Assembly: GCF_041435015.1 (NCBI RefSeq)
Contig: NZ_CP107989.1
Span: forward strand, 7,192,001-7,256,000
Source: Streptomyces canus
GTDB taxonomy: Bacteria; Actinomycetota; Actinomycetes; Streptomycetales; Streptomycetaceae
Length of the DNA: 64,000 bases
Direction: 5' to 3'
The notes under the pieces are model-generated. The model was given only the letters and a program-made list of their open reading frames with translations. It made no database searches and had not been told where the DNA came from. The translations under genes and the position numbers were made by a program. This document shows, in pieces, positions 54,048-63,549 of the stretch (the first letter of the stretch is position 1; each line of letters opens with the position of its first letter).

Positions 54048-55333
54048 CCGGTACGCCGGCTCTCACCGGCGACGGACCCGTGGTGGTCGTCGGGGGCGGT
54101 GTCGTAGGACTGTGCACCGCGTACTACCTGGCGGCGGCCGGGCTTCCGGTGGAGGTCGTCGAGCGGCGCGGGCTGGGCTCGGGGGTGTCCCGGGGCAACG
54201 CGGGCTGGGTCTGCCTCAGCCACTCGACGCCCGTGCCGTCCCCAGGAGTGCTGCGCTACGCCCTGCGCTCCCTGGGCCGTCCGGACTCGCCGCTCTATGT
54301 GCGGCCCCTTCCCGACCCGGCGTTCCTGCGCTGGCTGTGGCGGTTCTGGCGCAGCAGCGCACCGGCCGCCTTCCGGCGGGGCTACGCGGCGATCGCCGAC
54401 CTGAACCACGACACCTTCGACCTCTTCGACGGGCTGCGCGAGGCCGGGGTGGCCACCACCCTGACCCGGCCCGGCATGGTGCACGCGTTCCTGTCGGCGG
54501 CCGAGGCCCGTCATCACCTCGCGATCCAGCGGGAGATGGCGGAGGGCCACTATCCGATGCCCGACGACATCACCACGGGCGACGAGGCCCGGCTGCTGGA
54601 CGGCGCGCTCTCGTCCAAGGTGCGCGCGGCCTACCTCGTCGAGGGCGAGGGCGTGGTCGATCCGGAGGGGTTCGCCCGCGGGCTCGGCGAGGCGCTCGCC
54701 GCCGCGGGGGTGAAGGTCCACGAGAACGCGGAGGTCACCGGATTCCGGTCCGGGACGGGGCGGGTGACCGCACTGAGGACCGACCGGGGCGAGATCCCCT
54801 GTTCGGCCGTCGTCGTCGCGGCCGGAATGCGGTCCCCGGCGCTGCTGCGCGCGCTCGGACACCGGCTGCCGCTCCAGGCCGGCAAGGGCTACAGCTTCGC
54901 GGTGGACCTGGACCCGGCACCCCGGCACACCCTGTACTTCGGCGAGCGCAGGGCCGTCGCCTCACCGATCGGCACCACCACCCGGATCGGCGGCACGATG
55001 GAGCTGAGCGGCAACAACAACCGTCTCGACTGGCGCCGGATCGTCGCGGTGGCGCTCGCCAGCCGCCACTACCTGGGCCGCTGGTTCGACGACCCCGACG
55101 ACCTGGTGAGCCTGATCCGCGACCCCTGGGTCGGCGGCCGGCCCTTCCTCCCGGACGGCCTCCCGGTGATCGACCGGCTGCCGGGCCTGGAGAACGCCTT
55201 CGCGGCCACCGGCCACGGCATGCTCGGCGTCACCCTGGGCCCGGCCACCGGCCACCGGCTCGCCGAGTACATCCGTACCGGCCGCCGCCCCGAGGTCCTC
55301 GCCCCGTTCGGCTTCGACCGGCTGCGCGGCTGA
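54044..55333 (+). CDS. FAD-dependent oxidoreductase (DadA/D-amino-acid dehydrogenase family)
   Basis: A 429-residue DAO-fold flavoprotein. The FAD fingerprint is VVVVGGGVVGLCTAYYLA (about 13-30). GSGVSRGNAGWVCLSHSTPV is the DadA-like second block, and GHGMLGVTLGPATGHRLAE is the C-terminal FAD contact. Coupled to the ABC importer, so it probably oxidises the imported amine or D-amino acid, passing electrons to quinone or oxygen. The substrate is not readable from sequence. Confidence 0.9.
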   Translation: MTGTPALTGDGPVVVVGGGVVGLCTAYYLAAAGLPVEVVERRGLGSGVSRGNAGWVCLSHSTPVPSPGVLRYALRSLGRPDSPLYVRPLPDPAFLRWLWRFWRSSAPAAFRRGYAAIADLNHDTFDLFDGLREAGVATTLTRPGMVHAFLSAAEARHHLAIQREMAEGHYPMPDDITTGDEARLLDGALSSKVRAAYLVEGEGVVDPEGFARGLGEALAAAGVKVHENAEVTGFRSGTGRVTALRTDRGEIPCSAVVVAAGMRSPALLRALGHRLPLQAGKGYSFAVDLDPAPRHTLYFGERRAVASPIGTTTRIGGTMELSGNNNRLDWRRIVAVALASRHYLGRWFDDPDDLVSLIRDPWVGGRPFLPDGLPVIDRLPGLENAFAATGHGMLGVTLGPATGHRLAEYIRTGRRPEVLAPFGFDRLRG

Positions 55334-55355
55334 GGAGGCACGGCGGCCGGAGCTC

Positions 55356-56477
55356 TCACGCCACGATCGCCATCCCGCGATCCGTGGCGTTGAGCCGCCT
55401 CCCCCCGTCCGCCGTGCACGTCACGACGTCCGCGACCCGTACGCCGAAGCGGCCCGGCAGCCGCACCCCGGGGCCCATCGAGAAGCACATGCCGGGAACG
55501 AGGAAGGTCTCCTCGTTCCCGGTGAGGTACGGCGGCTCGTGTGCGGTGACTCCGATGCCGTGTCCGGTGCGTTCGGCGGCGTAGTCGGCGTACCCCGCGT
55601 CCTCGATCCACCGGCGTGCCCCGCGGTCGATCTCCTGGCAGGTCGCTCCGGGGCCGATCGCCTCGAAGGCCGCCTGCTGGGCCGTACGGACGAGGTCGTG
55701 GACCGTGCGTTCCTCCTCCGTCGGTTCGCCCACGTGGACCGTGCGGGTCAGGTGTGAGGCGTAGCCGTCCTTCAGGCCGCCGAAGTCCAGGATCACCATG
55801 TCGCCCTTCTTCAGCGTTCGTTCGCCCGTCCGGTGGTGCGGGTCCGCGCTGTTCCGGCCGGAGGCCACGACCGTGACGACCTGGCTGTGGCCCTGTTCGT
55901 GGAGCAGGCGGGCCAGGTCGGCGGCCACTTCGGACTCGCGGCGGCCGGTGAATCGTACGGAGAGGATCTCCTCGTACACCACGTCCGCCGCCGCTGCCGC
56001 CGACGCGAGGCGGGTCACCTCGTGGTCGTCCTTCACGGCGCGCAGTAGCGGGAGTACGACGGTCAGGGGGCGGTAGGTGGTGAGGGGGAGGGCTTCCTGG
56101 AGGCCCAGCAGGTGCAGGGCCCAGGTGGTGTCGGCGACGCCGTAGCGGCCGTTGGGGAGCAGGAGGCCGGTGGCTGCGGAGTAGGGGTCCTGGCCGTCGC
56201 GCCAGTCGGAGATGCGGACGGCGTCCGCGCCGGGTGCTGCCTCCGCGTCGGGGCGTTCGAGGGACGGGACCAGCAGACGGGGTTCGGATCCGGGGGTCAG
56301 GACGAGGAGGGTGAGGCGTTCCGTCGTCGCGGTGGGGCGGTAGCCGCAGAGCCACGTCAGGTCGGGGCCGGGGGTGATGAGCAGTCCGGACAGGCGGGTC
56401 TCGGCCGCGTCCCTGGCCGCCCTGGTCATACGGGTCGCGTAGTCCTCTTCCGTGAAGGGGGCGGGGGTGTCGTCCAT
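55356..56477 (-). CDS. M24 pita-bread-fold protein with degenerate metal site (creatinase-like or pseudo-peptidase)
   Basis: A 373-residue Xaa-Pro-dipeptidase homologue with creatinase N-domain (about 15-145) and pita-bread C-domain. Of the five M24 metal ligands only two remain: Asp231 in ILDFGG and His306 in RTGHGIG. The second Asp is His242 (GYASHLTRT), the first Glu is Gly335 (FSMGPGV) and the last Glu is Ala349 (VRVADVV). It cannot bind the usual dimetal centre. The fold also hosts metal-free creatinase, so a different amidinohydrolase-like reaction or a binding role is possible. It converges with the flavoprotein gene of the transport operon. Confidence 0.88.
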   Translation of the reverse strand: MDDTPAPFTEEDYATRMTRAARDAAETRLSGLLITPGPDLTWLCGYRPTATTERLTLLVLTPGSEPRLLVPSLERPDAEAAPGADAVRISDWRDGQDPYSAATGLLLPNGRYGVADTTWALHLLGLQEALPLTTYRPLTVVLPLLRAVKDDHEVTRLASAAAAADVVYEEILSVRFTGRRESEVAADLARLLHEQGHSQVVTVVASGRNSADPHHRTGERTLKKGDMVILDFGGLKDGYASHLTRTVHVGEPTEEERTVHDLVRTAQQAAFEAIGPGATCQEIDRGARRWIEDAGYADYAAERTGHGIGVTAHEPPYLTGNEETFLVPGMCFSMGPGVRLPGRFGVRVADVVTCTADGGRRLNATDRGMAIVA

Positions 56478-56567
56478 GGGGCTCCTCCGACCGCTGCCGT
56501 CGTCCGGTTCATCGTCCGAGGAGTGAGGTGCGGGGTGCCCGGGGGCGTAGGCCGACCGGGTGAGGGT

Positions 56568-56912
56568 TCAGGCCGCCCCGGGGCCGAGTGAACGCTCCGT
56601 CACCCGGGCCAGATGGTGGTGGAGGACCTCGCGGGTGTCCGGGGTCAGCGTGCGCAGCGCCACCAATGCGGTGATCACCACGTCGCACAGCTCACCCTGC
56701 ACGTCCTCCCAGGTGTGGCTGACACCCTTGCGAGGGTTCTGGCCGATCGCCCCGATGACGGCCTCGGAGACCTCGCCGACCTCCTCGGAGAGCTTCAGCA
56801 TGCGCAGGAGGAGGCCTTCGCGGCCGCTCACCGGCTGATCCGTCTCCAGCCAGGCCCACAGGGCGTCGACGGACTTCCAGAGGTCCGGAGAGGGCATGCC
56901 GTGATCACTCAT
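56568..56912 (-). CDS. MazG-like nucleotide pyrophosphohydrolase
   Basis: A 114-residue all-alpha NTP-PPase-like protein. KLSEEVGEVSEAVIG carries the EEVGEV Mg-binding helix and GELCDVVITALVAL the second acidic helix. Typical of single-domain MazG-like housekeeping proteins that hydrolyse unusual nucleotides. No operon partner is obvious. Confidence 0.85.
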   Translation of the reverse strand: MSDHGMPSPDLWKSVDALWAWLETDQPVSGREGLLLRMLKLSEEVGEVSEAVIGAIGQNPRKGVSHTWEDVQGELCDVVITALVALRTLTPDTREVLHHHLARVTERSLGPGAA

Positions 56913-56948
56913 GCGGAGCAGCTTCCCACGGCGCGGGGTCCCGCTCGG

Positions 56949-57524
56949 CTACTCCCCGAACAACGCCTCCTCCTCGTCGAACAGCGCCGTCTGGGCGTCA
57001 TCGCCCCCGCTCTCCTTCTCCCGCAGTCGCAGACCCCGCGCCCCCACCACCGCCGCGGTCACCAGCCCCGTCGCCGCGAGGGCCACCGGCACCATCCATC
57101 CCCGGTTGACCGTGTGGCCGAGGGCGTGGTCCAGGGAGATCCGGCCCGGCCCCGTCACCGCCAGGCCCGCCGCCGTGAGACCCAGCGTGGCCGCGTACTC
57201 GTAGCCGCCGCCCGCGTTGAAGAAGCCGTTGGGGGCGTGTACCGCGGACGCGCCGGCCATCGCGCCGGCCGCCGCCGCGCCCGCCGCCGGGGTCGCCAGG
57301 CCCAGTGCCAGCAGGGTGCCGCCGCCCGCCTCGGCCAGCCCCGCCGCCGTGGCGCTCGCCCGGCCCGGTGTGTAGCCGACGGACTCCATGAACTGGCCGG
57401 TCCCCTCGATGCCGCCCCCGCCGAACCAGCCGAGCAGTTTCTGCGCGCCGTGGGCGGCCAGCACACCCCCGGTTCCCAGCCGGAGGAGCAGCAGGCCCAG
57501 ATCACGTCGGTCGTATGCGGTCAC
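56949..57524 (-). CDS. DoxX-family membrane protein
   Basis: A 191-residue membrane protein with four or more hydrophobic helices, starting GLLLLRLGTGGVLAAHGAQK, the typical DoxX first helix, followed by GWFGGGGIEGT. The chosen start is GTG at 57524, just after GGGAG; the ORF can be extended 19 residues upstream, less plausibly. Role in the family is loosely redox- or stress-related; not known here. Confidence 0.85.
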   Translation of the reverse strand: MTAYDRRDLGLLLLRLGTGGVLAAHGAQKLLGWFGGGGIEGTGQFMESVGYTPGRASATAAGLAEAGGGTLLALGLATPAAGAAAAGAMAGASAVHAPNGFFNAGGGYEYAATLGLTAAGLAVTGPGRISLDHALGHTVNRGWMVPVALAATGLVTAAVVGARGLRLREKESGGDDAQTALFDEEEALFGE

Positions 57525-57656
57525 GATGACTCCCAGCGCAAGAAGTGGAACGAGACCCCCCTCGCGTTTCCACCGTCGCACCGCTCACACCTGTCCGGAA
57601 TGCTCGAGCGGCCGTTCGGGTGGCGGCCCCGGGGGCGCGGTGTGAGTCTGGCTGGC

Positions 57657-57983
57657 ATGACGATTCAGACCGCCAGACTCAGCGACCCGGCCGTCCGCGC
57701 CTTCGTCTCCGCCGTCAACGCCCATGACCGCGAGGCCTTCCTGTCCCTGCTCGCGCCCGGCGCGACCATGGCGGACGACGGCAGCGACCGTGACCTCGAC
57801 GAGTGGATCGACCGGGAGATCTTCTCCTCCCACGGCCACCTCGACGTCGACAAGGAGTCCAACGGCGGCCGTTCCCTCCTCGCCCACTACAGCAACGACA
57901 CCTGGGGCGAGATGCGCACCCGCTGGGACTTCACGGTCGCGGAGGACGGCAGGATCTCCCGCTTCGAGACCGGCCAGGCCTGA
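57657..57983 (+). CDS. SnoaL-like / NTF2-fold protein
   Basis: A 108-residue small alpha+beta protein (VRAFVSAVNAHDREAFLSLL, then MRTRWDFTVAEDGRISRFE), the pattern of SnoaL-like polyketide-cyclase/NTF2-fold proteins. The start is ATG at 57657 without a good ribosome site. Function unknown. Confidence 0.75.
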   Translation: MTIQTARLSDPAVRAFVSAVNAHDREAFLSLLAPGATMADDGSDRDLDEWIDREIFSSHGHLDVDKESNGGRSLLAHYSNDTWGEMRTRWDFTVAEDGRISRFETGQA

Positions 57984-58048
57984 AACCCCGAGAACCCCCT
58001 TGCCGGACCCCTTGCCCTGAAGCGCACTTCAACTCCTAGCGTTCAGGC

Positions 58049-59029
58049 ATGGAGATCACACGCACTCTCGGTCGCTCCGGCATCGAGGTCAGCGCTCTCG
58101 GCTTCGGCTGCTGGGCGATCGGCGGCGAATGGCAGGACGCGGACGGCCGGCCCCTCGGCTGGGGCAAGGTCGACGACGAGGAGTCCGTACGGGCGGTGCA
58201 CCGCGCCCTCGACCTCGGCATCACCTTCTTCGACACCGCGGACACCTACGGCGCCGGACACAGTGAACGGGTGCTCGGACGGGCGCTGGGCAAGCGCCGG
58301 GACGACGTCATCGTCGCCACCAAGTGGGGCAACGTCTTCGACGAGGAGACCCGCACCCGCACCGGCGTCGACGACACCCCGGCCCACGCCCGCCGCGCCC
58401 TCACGGCGTCCCTCGACCGGCTCGCCACCGACCATGTCGACCTGTACCAGCTGCACCTGAACGACCTGGACCCCGAGCGCGCGGCCGAACTCCGGGACCT
58501 GTGCGAGGAGTTCGTGGGTGAAGGGCTGATCCGCGCCTACGCGTGGAGCACCGACGACCCGGCCCGCGCCGCGGTGTTCGCGCAGGGGGAGCACTGTACG
58601 GCCGTGCAGCACGCGCTCAACGTGTTGCAGGGCACGCCCGAAATGCTCTCCCTGTGCGAGAAGTTGGGCCTGGCCAGCATCAACCGCAGTCCCCTCGCGA
58701 TGGGGTTGCTGGCCGGCAAGCGCCAAGGGCCCAAGGACGCCGGCGACATCCGCAGCAAGCCCCCGGCCTGGCTCCAGGGCTTCGGCGACGGTACGTCCGC
58801 CGATCCGGCGTGGCTGTCCCGCATCGACGCGCTGCGGGAGATCCTCACCAGCGAGGGCCGCACCCTGGCTCAGGGCGCCCTGGCCTGGCTGTGGGCCCGG
58901 AGCCCGCGCACGATCCCGATCCCCGGCTTCCGGTCGGTGGCCCAGGCGGAACAGAACGCGGGGGCGATGGAGAAGGGGCCGCTCACCGCGGGGCAGCTGA
59001 CCGAGGTCGACAGCCTTCTGGGACGGTGA
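58049..59029 (+). CDS. Aldo/keto reductase
   Basis: A 326-residue NADPH-dependent reductase. GRSGIEVSALGFGCWAIGG at the N-terminus, the catalytic Asp-Tyr in FFDTADTYGAGHSE (with Lys in VATKWGN and His in YQLHLND), and IPIPGFRSVAQAEQNAGA for NADP binding. Substrate unknown. Confidence 0.93.
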   Translation: MEITRTLGRSGIEVSALGFGCWAIGGEWQDADGRPLGWGKVDDEESVRAVHRALDLGITFFDTADTYGAGHSERVLGRALGKRRDDVIVATKWGNVFDEETRTRTGVDDTPAHARRALTASLDRLATDHVDLYQLHLNDLDPERAAELRDLCEEFVGEGLIRAYAWSTDDPARAAVFAQGEHCTAVQHALNVLQGTPEMLSLCEKLGLASINRSPLAMGLLAGKRQGPKDAGDIRSKPPAWLQGFGDGTSADPAWLSRIDALREILTSEGRTLAQGALAWLWARSPRTIPIPGFRSVAQAEQNAGAMEKGPLTAGQLTEVDSLLGR

Positions 59030-59051
59030 GCGGCCCCGCCTCGAACGGCTC

Positions 59052-59741
59052 CTACCTCTGAGTCAACGACTGTTCGGTCAACGTGAGTTGCCCGGCCTTG
59101 ATGGTCGCGAGGCGGGGTGCCCGACGAGCGATCGACGAGTCATGGGTGACCAGGACGAACGTCAGCCCGTACTCGTGCCACAGCCCCTCCAGCAACGCCA
59201 TGATCTCGTCGCGCATCGACTCGTCGAGGTTGCCGGTGGGCTCGTCGGCGAGCAGCACCTTCGGCTTCTTGACCAGTGCACGCGCGATGGCCACCCGCTG
59301 CTGCTGGCCGCCGGACAACTCGGAGGGCGCGTGGGTGAGCCGCTCACCCAGCCCCACCGAGCGGAGCGCCTCCGCCGCCCGCTCACGCCGTTCCGCCGGC
59401 TTCACTCCCAGCGGGACCAGCGCCGTCTCGACGTTCTCCTGAGCGGTCAGGGTCGGGATGAGGTTGAACGACTGGAAGATGATGCCGATCTTCTCGGCCC
59501 GCAGCCGGGTCAGCCTGGCCTCGCTGACCTTCGCCAGATCGACGCCGTCCAGTTCGACGCTGCCCTCGGTCGGGCGGTCCAGGCCGCCGATCATCTGCAA
59601 CAGCGTGGACTTGCCGCCACCGGTGGGGCCCTGGATGACCAACTGGTCGCCGTCCTCGATGGTGAGGTCGACGCCCCGCAGCGCCTCCACCGTCTCCTTG
59701 CCGCGCGAGTAGCGCTTGGTGACGCCGGTGAGTCTGTACAT
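59052..59741 (-). CDS. ABC transporter ATPase (MacB/LolD type)
   Basis: A 229-residue ATPase: Walker A GPTGGGKSTLLQMI, FQSFNLIPTLTAQEN Q-loop, LSGGQQQRVAIARAL signature, VLLADEPTGNLD Walker B, VTHDSSIARRA. Paired with the FtsX-like permease encoded just upstream on this transcript, as in MacB-type or antibiotic-peptide resistance exporters. The converging aldo/keto reductase gene ends 22 bp away. Confidence 0.94.
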   Translation of the reverse strand: MYRLTGVTKRYSRGKETVEALRGVDLTIEDGDQLVIQGPTGGGKSTLLQMIGGLDRPTEGSVELDGVDLAKVSEARLTRLRAEKIGIIFQSFNLIPTLTAQENVETALVPLGVKPAERRERAAEALRSVGLGERLTHAPSELSGGQQQRVAIARALVKKPKVLLADEPTGNLDESMRDEIMALLEGLWHEYGLTFVLVTHDSSIARRAPRLATIKAGQLTLTEQSLTQR

Positions 59742-59817
59742 GAGAACTCCGTAGAGAAGAAGAAGTGGGGAAGGCGACAGCGGACGGCGCTCGGGTCGCG
59801 CAGGCCGACGGTTTCGT

Positions 59818-61290
59818 CTACGACACGCTGCGCAGCGCGTCCGCGGGCCGCATCCGCGAGGCCCGCCACCCGCCCATCGCCCCGGCGATCAGCCCGCCGG
59901 TCACCGCGAGGCCCACCGCGAGCGCGATGGTGGTCATCGATACGGGCGCGGAGAGCGCGATCTCCATGGTGTTCCGGGTGGCCTGCTGTCCGGGGCCGCC
60001 GCCGCCCGGGCCGCCGCCCATGCCGCCACCGCCGCCGGTGCTGCCGAGCTGCGCGGTCAGCTTGGGGCTGATCGCGGTCACCGTGTACGCGGCCGCGAGG
60101 CCGAGGCCGATGCCGAGGGCGCCGCCGAGCAGGCCGTTCACGATCGACTCGCCGACGACCTGCCGGGTGACCCGGCGGCTCGGCCAGCCGAGCGCCTTCA
60201 GGGTGCCGAACTCGCGCACCCGGCGGGAGACCGCCGAGGAGGTCAGCAGCGCGGCGACCAGGAAGGCGGCGACGAGCACGGCGATGGACAGCCACTTGCC
60301 CACGCTGGTCGCGAGGTTGGAGGCGGTGGACAGGGACCCGGAGACGGTCTCCGCGAGATCGGCGGAGGTCGTGACGGTCGTACCGGAGATGTTCTTCTGG
60401 ATCGCCGACTTGACCGAGTCGATCTGCTGGGAGTCGGTCGCCTTGACGTAGATCGTGGTGACCTGGTTCTTGGCGTCGGCCAGCGTCTGCGCCTGCTTCA
60501 GCGGCAGGTAGACGTCGGTGGTGGACTCACTGCTGTCCGGCGTCGCGATGCCGATGATCGTGTACTTGGTGCCGGAGATCTTCAAAGTCTTGCCGACCTT
60601 GAGGGAGTTCTCCTTGGCGTACGCCTTGCTGACGACGGCGACCTTCGCGTCGGTCTGCGCGGCGGTGAAGGTCTTGCCGATGGTGATCTTGGAGCCGGCC
60701 AGCGGGCCGAGCGTCTGGTCGGTGACGTCCACGCCGGCGACGGAGTAGGAGTTCACGTCGAAGTTGGCGCCGCCGCCCTGGACCTGGGGCGCGGCGGTGC
60801 TGGTGCCGCCGGAGCCGCCGCCCGGACCGCCCTGGCCGCCGTTCCCGGTGTTACCACCGGAACTCTGCGCCTTGCCCTGGGTGAAGGAGCCGTCGACCTT
60901 GGTGACGTTCAGGGTCAGCGCGCCCACCGCGCTCGCCACGCCACTCTGCCGGGAGACCTTGGTGACCACGCTCGACGCCAGGGCCTGACCGCCCTGGGTC
61001 ATCACGCGGTCGGAGCTCTGTGTGTCGTCACTGTCGTTGGAGTTGGCGTCGAACCGGAAGTTCGGTCTGCCCGAACTTCCGGACGTCGGGGCCGACCTCG
61101 CCTTGGTGACGGTCATGTCGGTGCCGAGCCCGTAGAGCGACTTCAGGACCTTGTCCTGAGCCTGTGTCATGCCGGCCGACACCGAGTTGACGGTGATGAC
61201 CAGCGCGATACCGAGCGCCAGACCCAGAGCGATGACCAGGGCCGCCTTCTTGCGCCGGCCCAGCTCGCGCTTGAGATAGATGCCAAACAT
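59818..61290 (-). CDS. FtsX/MacB-family ABC permease
   Basis: A 490-residue permease with one N-terminal helix (KKAALVIALGLALGIALVIT) and a large extracytoplasmic domain containing a low-complexity Gly/Ser region (residues about 140-170). Three C-terminal helices end in GGLIAGAMGGWRASRMRPAD. The start ATG at 61290 follows GAGGAA; a longer frame to 61737 crosses the promoter. Works with the ATPase at 59052, 76 bp downstream, to transport or sense envelope molecules (family knowledge). 21-bp direct repeats lie in its promoter. Confidence 0.92.
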   Translation of the reverse strand: MFGIYLKRELGRRKKAALVIALGLALGIALVITVNSVSAGMTQAQDKVLKSLYGLGTDMTVTKARSAPTSGSSGRPNFRFDANSNDSDDTQSSDRVMTQGGQALASSVVTKVSRQSGVASAVGALTLNVTKVDGSFTQGKAQSSGGNTGNGGQGGPGGGSGGTSTAAPQVQGGGANFDVNSYSVAGVDVTDQTLGPLAGSKITIGKTFTAAQTDAKVAVVSKAYAKENSLKVGKTLKISGTKYTIIGIATPDSSESTTDVYLPLKQAQTLADAKNQVTTIYVKATDSQQIDSVKSAIQKNISGTTVTTSADLAETVSGSLSTASNLATSVGKWLSIAVLVAAFLVAALLTSSAVSRRVREFGTLKALGWPSRRVTRQVVGESIVNGLLGGALGIGLGLAAAYTVTAISPKLTAQLGSTGGGGGMGGGPGGGGPGQQATRNTMEIALSAPVSMTTIALAVGLAVTGGLIAGAMGGWRASRMRPADALRSVS

Positions 61291-61633
61291 CCCGTTCCTC
61301 GAGGTTCTTGGCGCCCGCTGTGGGCGCGCCCTCAAGGTAGGGACGCAGCATTGCGGGGCCGTGAGGAAGGGATATGTGCCGGCTGAGAAGGGATGTGCGC
61401 GAGCTGAGAATGTGCGCGGCGGCCGTCCACGGACCGGTGCGTACCTCGCGGTCCCACGCGAGATCCACCCCCACCCGGTCCATGGATGGCCGCCGCGCTC
61501 CCCCCTCGGATGCGGTCGGCGGAACGCCACCCCCCAAGTGTGAAGCTCTTGTGGAGGGCGTGTGATGAGCATAAGCCGCCAACCGGCCGCAGTGGGGGTG
61601 GAAGCAGATATTCCGCTTGGGGAGATCGGCTGC
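61291..61633. promoter_or_regulatory. 343-bp region upstream of the FtsX/ABC genes
   Basis: No gene supported. Contains the 21-bp direct repeats at 61366-61407 with a partial third. The right half is GC-rich and featureless to my reading; it also follows the SDR stop at 61634. Confidence 0.55.
61366..61419. repeat. 21-bp direct repeats, candidate regulator site
   Basis: Unit 61366-61386 is repeated with a few mismatches at 61387-61407, and its start recurs at 61408-61419. Both begin GAAGGGAT and end GCTGA. The 21-bp spacing, two helical turns, and the position 76-130 bp upstream of the FtsX start fit tandem binding of a response regulator. Confidence 0.6.
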
Positions 61634-62392
61634 TCAGCCGCGCCCCACATACGGCATCGCCGTCGCCAGTACGGTCGCGAACTGCACGTTCGCCCCCAGC
61701 GGCAGCTCCGCCATGTGCCGCACCGTGCGCGCCACATCCGCCACGTCCATCACGGGTTCCGGCGCGACCTCCCCGTTGGCCTGCAACGCCCCGGTCCCCA
61801 TCCGCGCGGTCATGTCGGTAGCCGCGTTCCCGATGTCGATCTGCCCCACCGCGATGCCGTACGGCCGCCCGTCCAGCGACAGCGACTTGGTGAGGCCGGT
61901 GAGGGCGTGTTTGGTCGCGGTGTAGGCGACGGAGTGCGGCCGGGGTGTGTGCGCCGAGATCGAGCCGTTGTTGATGATCCGTCCGCCCTGCGGGTCCTGC
62001 TCCTTCATCTGCCGGTACGCCGCCTGCGCGCACAGGAACGCCCCGTTGAGGTTGGTGTCCACCACATGCCGCCAGGCGTCGTACGGCAGCTCCTCCACCG
62101 GCACCCCGCCGGGACCGAACGTCCCCGCGTTGTTGAACAGCAGATCCACCCGCCCGAACCGCTCCACGGCGGCGGCGAACAGCGCGGCCACGTCCTCGGG
62201 CCGCGAGACGTCCGTCCGTACGGCGAGACAGGCGCCCTCGGGCACGAGTGCCGCCGTCTCCTCCAGGGTCTCGGTCCGCCGCCCCGCCAGCGCCACCGAC
62301 CAGCCCGTACGCAGCAGTTCCACGGCGACCGCACGCCCGATCCCGGAGCCCGCTCCGGTCACCACGGCGGTCTTCACGTTCTTGGTGTCCAT
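61634..62392 (-). CDS. Short-chain dehydrogenase/reductase
   Basis: A 252-residue classical [27 protein letters not shown], catalytic Ser in [10 protein letters not shown] and YTATK. Separate from the terpenoid cluster. Sits 28 bp downstream of the Gfo/Idh/MocA gene stop region on the same strand, with no specific substrate hint. Confidence 0.92.
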   Translation of the reverse strand: MDTKNVKTAVVTGAGSGIGRAVAVELLRTGWSVALAGRRTETLEETAALVPEGACLAVRTDVSRPEDVAALFAAAVERFGRVDLLFNNAGTFGPGGVPVEELPYDAWRHVVDTNLNGAFLCAQAAYRQMKEQDPQGGRIINNGSISAHTPRPHSVAYTATKHALTGLTKSLSLDGRPYGIAVGQIDIGNAATDMTARMGTGALQANGEVAPEPVMDVADVARTVRHMAELPLGANVQFATVLATAMPYVGRG

Positions 62393-62420
62393 GCATCCGC
62401 AGCGTAGGTGAGGCAGGGGC

Positions 62421-63431
62421 TCACGCCGGCGTGAGGAGCTCTCCCGGGTAGCGCACGCCGATCCGGTCCCGTACCGCGTCGAGCGTCCGCATCACCGCGA
62501 GGGTGCCCTCCAGCGGCACCAGCGGCGACTGGCTCTCCCCGCCCCGCAGCGCCCGCATGACCTCGCGGGCCTCGTGCTTGAGGCTGTTGCGCGGCCCGTC
62601 GGCCGGGTCGGCGACGAACTCCTCCGGGTCACGTCCGTCGCGGTGCAGAACGAAACGGTCCGGGTGGAAGAAGCCGTTCGGGATGTCGATCCGGCCCAGC
62701 GAGCCGGTGACCGACGCGATCGTGGCGGTGCCGCCGGTCAGGGAGCAGTGCAGGGAGGCGAGCGCCCCGCTGTCCCAGGACAGCAGCGCGCCCGTCTGGA
62801 GGTCCACGCCCTCCTCGGAGAGCACGGCCTTCGCCGTGACGTCCGAGGGCTCCCCGAGCAGCAGATGCGCGAACGACACCGGGTACACCCCGAGGTCGAG
62901 GAGCGCGCCCCCGCCCTGCGCCGGGTCCCGCAGCCGGTGCGCGGGCGGGAAGGGCCCGGCGAGCCCGAAGTCGGCCTGCACCGTGCGGATCTCACCGATC
63001 GCGCCGTCGTCGACGAGGGCCTTGAGCCGCCGGATCAGCGGGTTGCAGTACATCCACATGGCCTCCATGAGGAAGCGGTCGTGCTCCTTCGCGAGCGCGA
63101 CCAGCTCCTCGGCCTCCCGCGCGTTCAGCGTGAACGCCTTCTCGCACAGCACGTTGCGGCCGGCGGTCAGGCACAGCCCGGCGGCCGCGCGGTGCGCCGC
63201 GTGCGGGGTGGCGACGTACACGACATCGATGTCCGCGTCCTCGGCCAGGGCGCCCCAGTCGCCGTACGCCCGCTCGATCCCGAACCGCTCCGCGAACACC
63301 TTCGCCGAGGCCTCGGACCGCGAAGCCACCGCGACCACCTCCGCGTCCGGCAGATCGACCAGGTCCGCGGTGAACGCGGCCGCGATCCCGCCCGTCGCCA
63401 GAATCCCCCAGCGCACGCTCTGCTCCGTCAT
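62421..63431 (-). CDS. Gfo/Idh/MocA-family oxidoreductase
   Basis: A 336-residue NAD(P)-dependent oxidoreductase. [19 protein letters not shown] is the Rossmann start, and [15 protein letters not shown] carries the EK catalytic Lys of the family. [20 protein letters not shown] is the conserved C-domain motif. The start is ATG at 63431; longer frames extend into the upstream region without a site. Substrate is likely a sugar or cyclitol derivative, unknown. Confidence 0.92.
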   Translation of the reverse strand: MTEQSVRWGILATGGIAAAFTADLVDLPDAEVVAVASRSEASAKVFAERFGIERAYGDWGALAEDADIDVVYVATPHAAHRAAAGLCLTAGRNVLCEKAFTLNAREAEELVALAKEHDRFLMEAMWMYCNPLIRRLKALVDDGAIGEIRTVQADFGLAGPFPPAHRLRDPAQGGGALLDLGVYPVSFAHLLLGEPSDVTAKAVLSEEGVDLQTGALLSWDSGALASLHCSLTGGTATIASVTGSLGRIDIPNGFFHPDRFVLHRDGRDPEEFVADPADGPRNSLKHEAREVMRALRGGESQSPLVPLEGTLAVMRTLDAVRDRIGVRYPGELLTPA

Positions 63432-63549
63432 CCCGGCTCCACCCTCGCTCACGTGACCCTCGCCACTCTGTACGAGCTGAGAGCATAGGTGGCCGGGGGG
63501 GCCGGGCGTTGCCCCCGGGACAGCGCAGCACTCGGAGAGGGAGGGGCAC

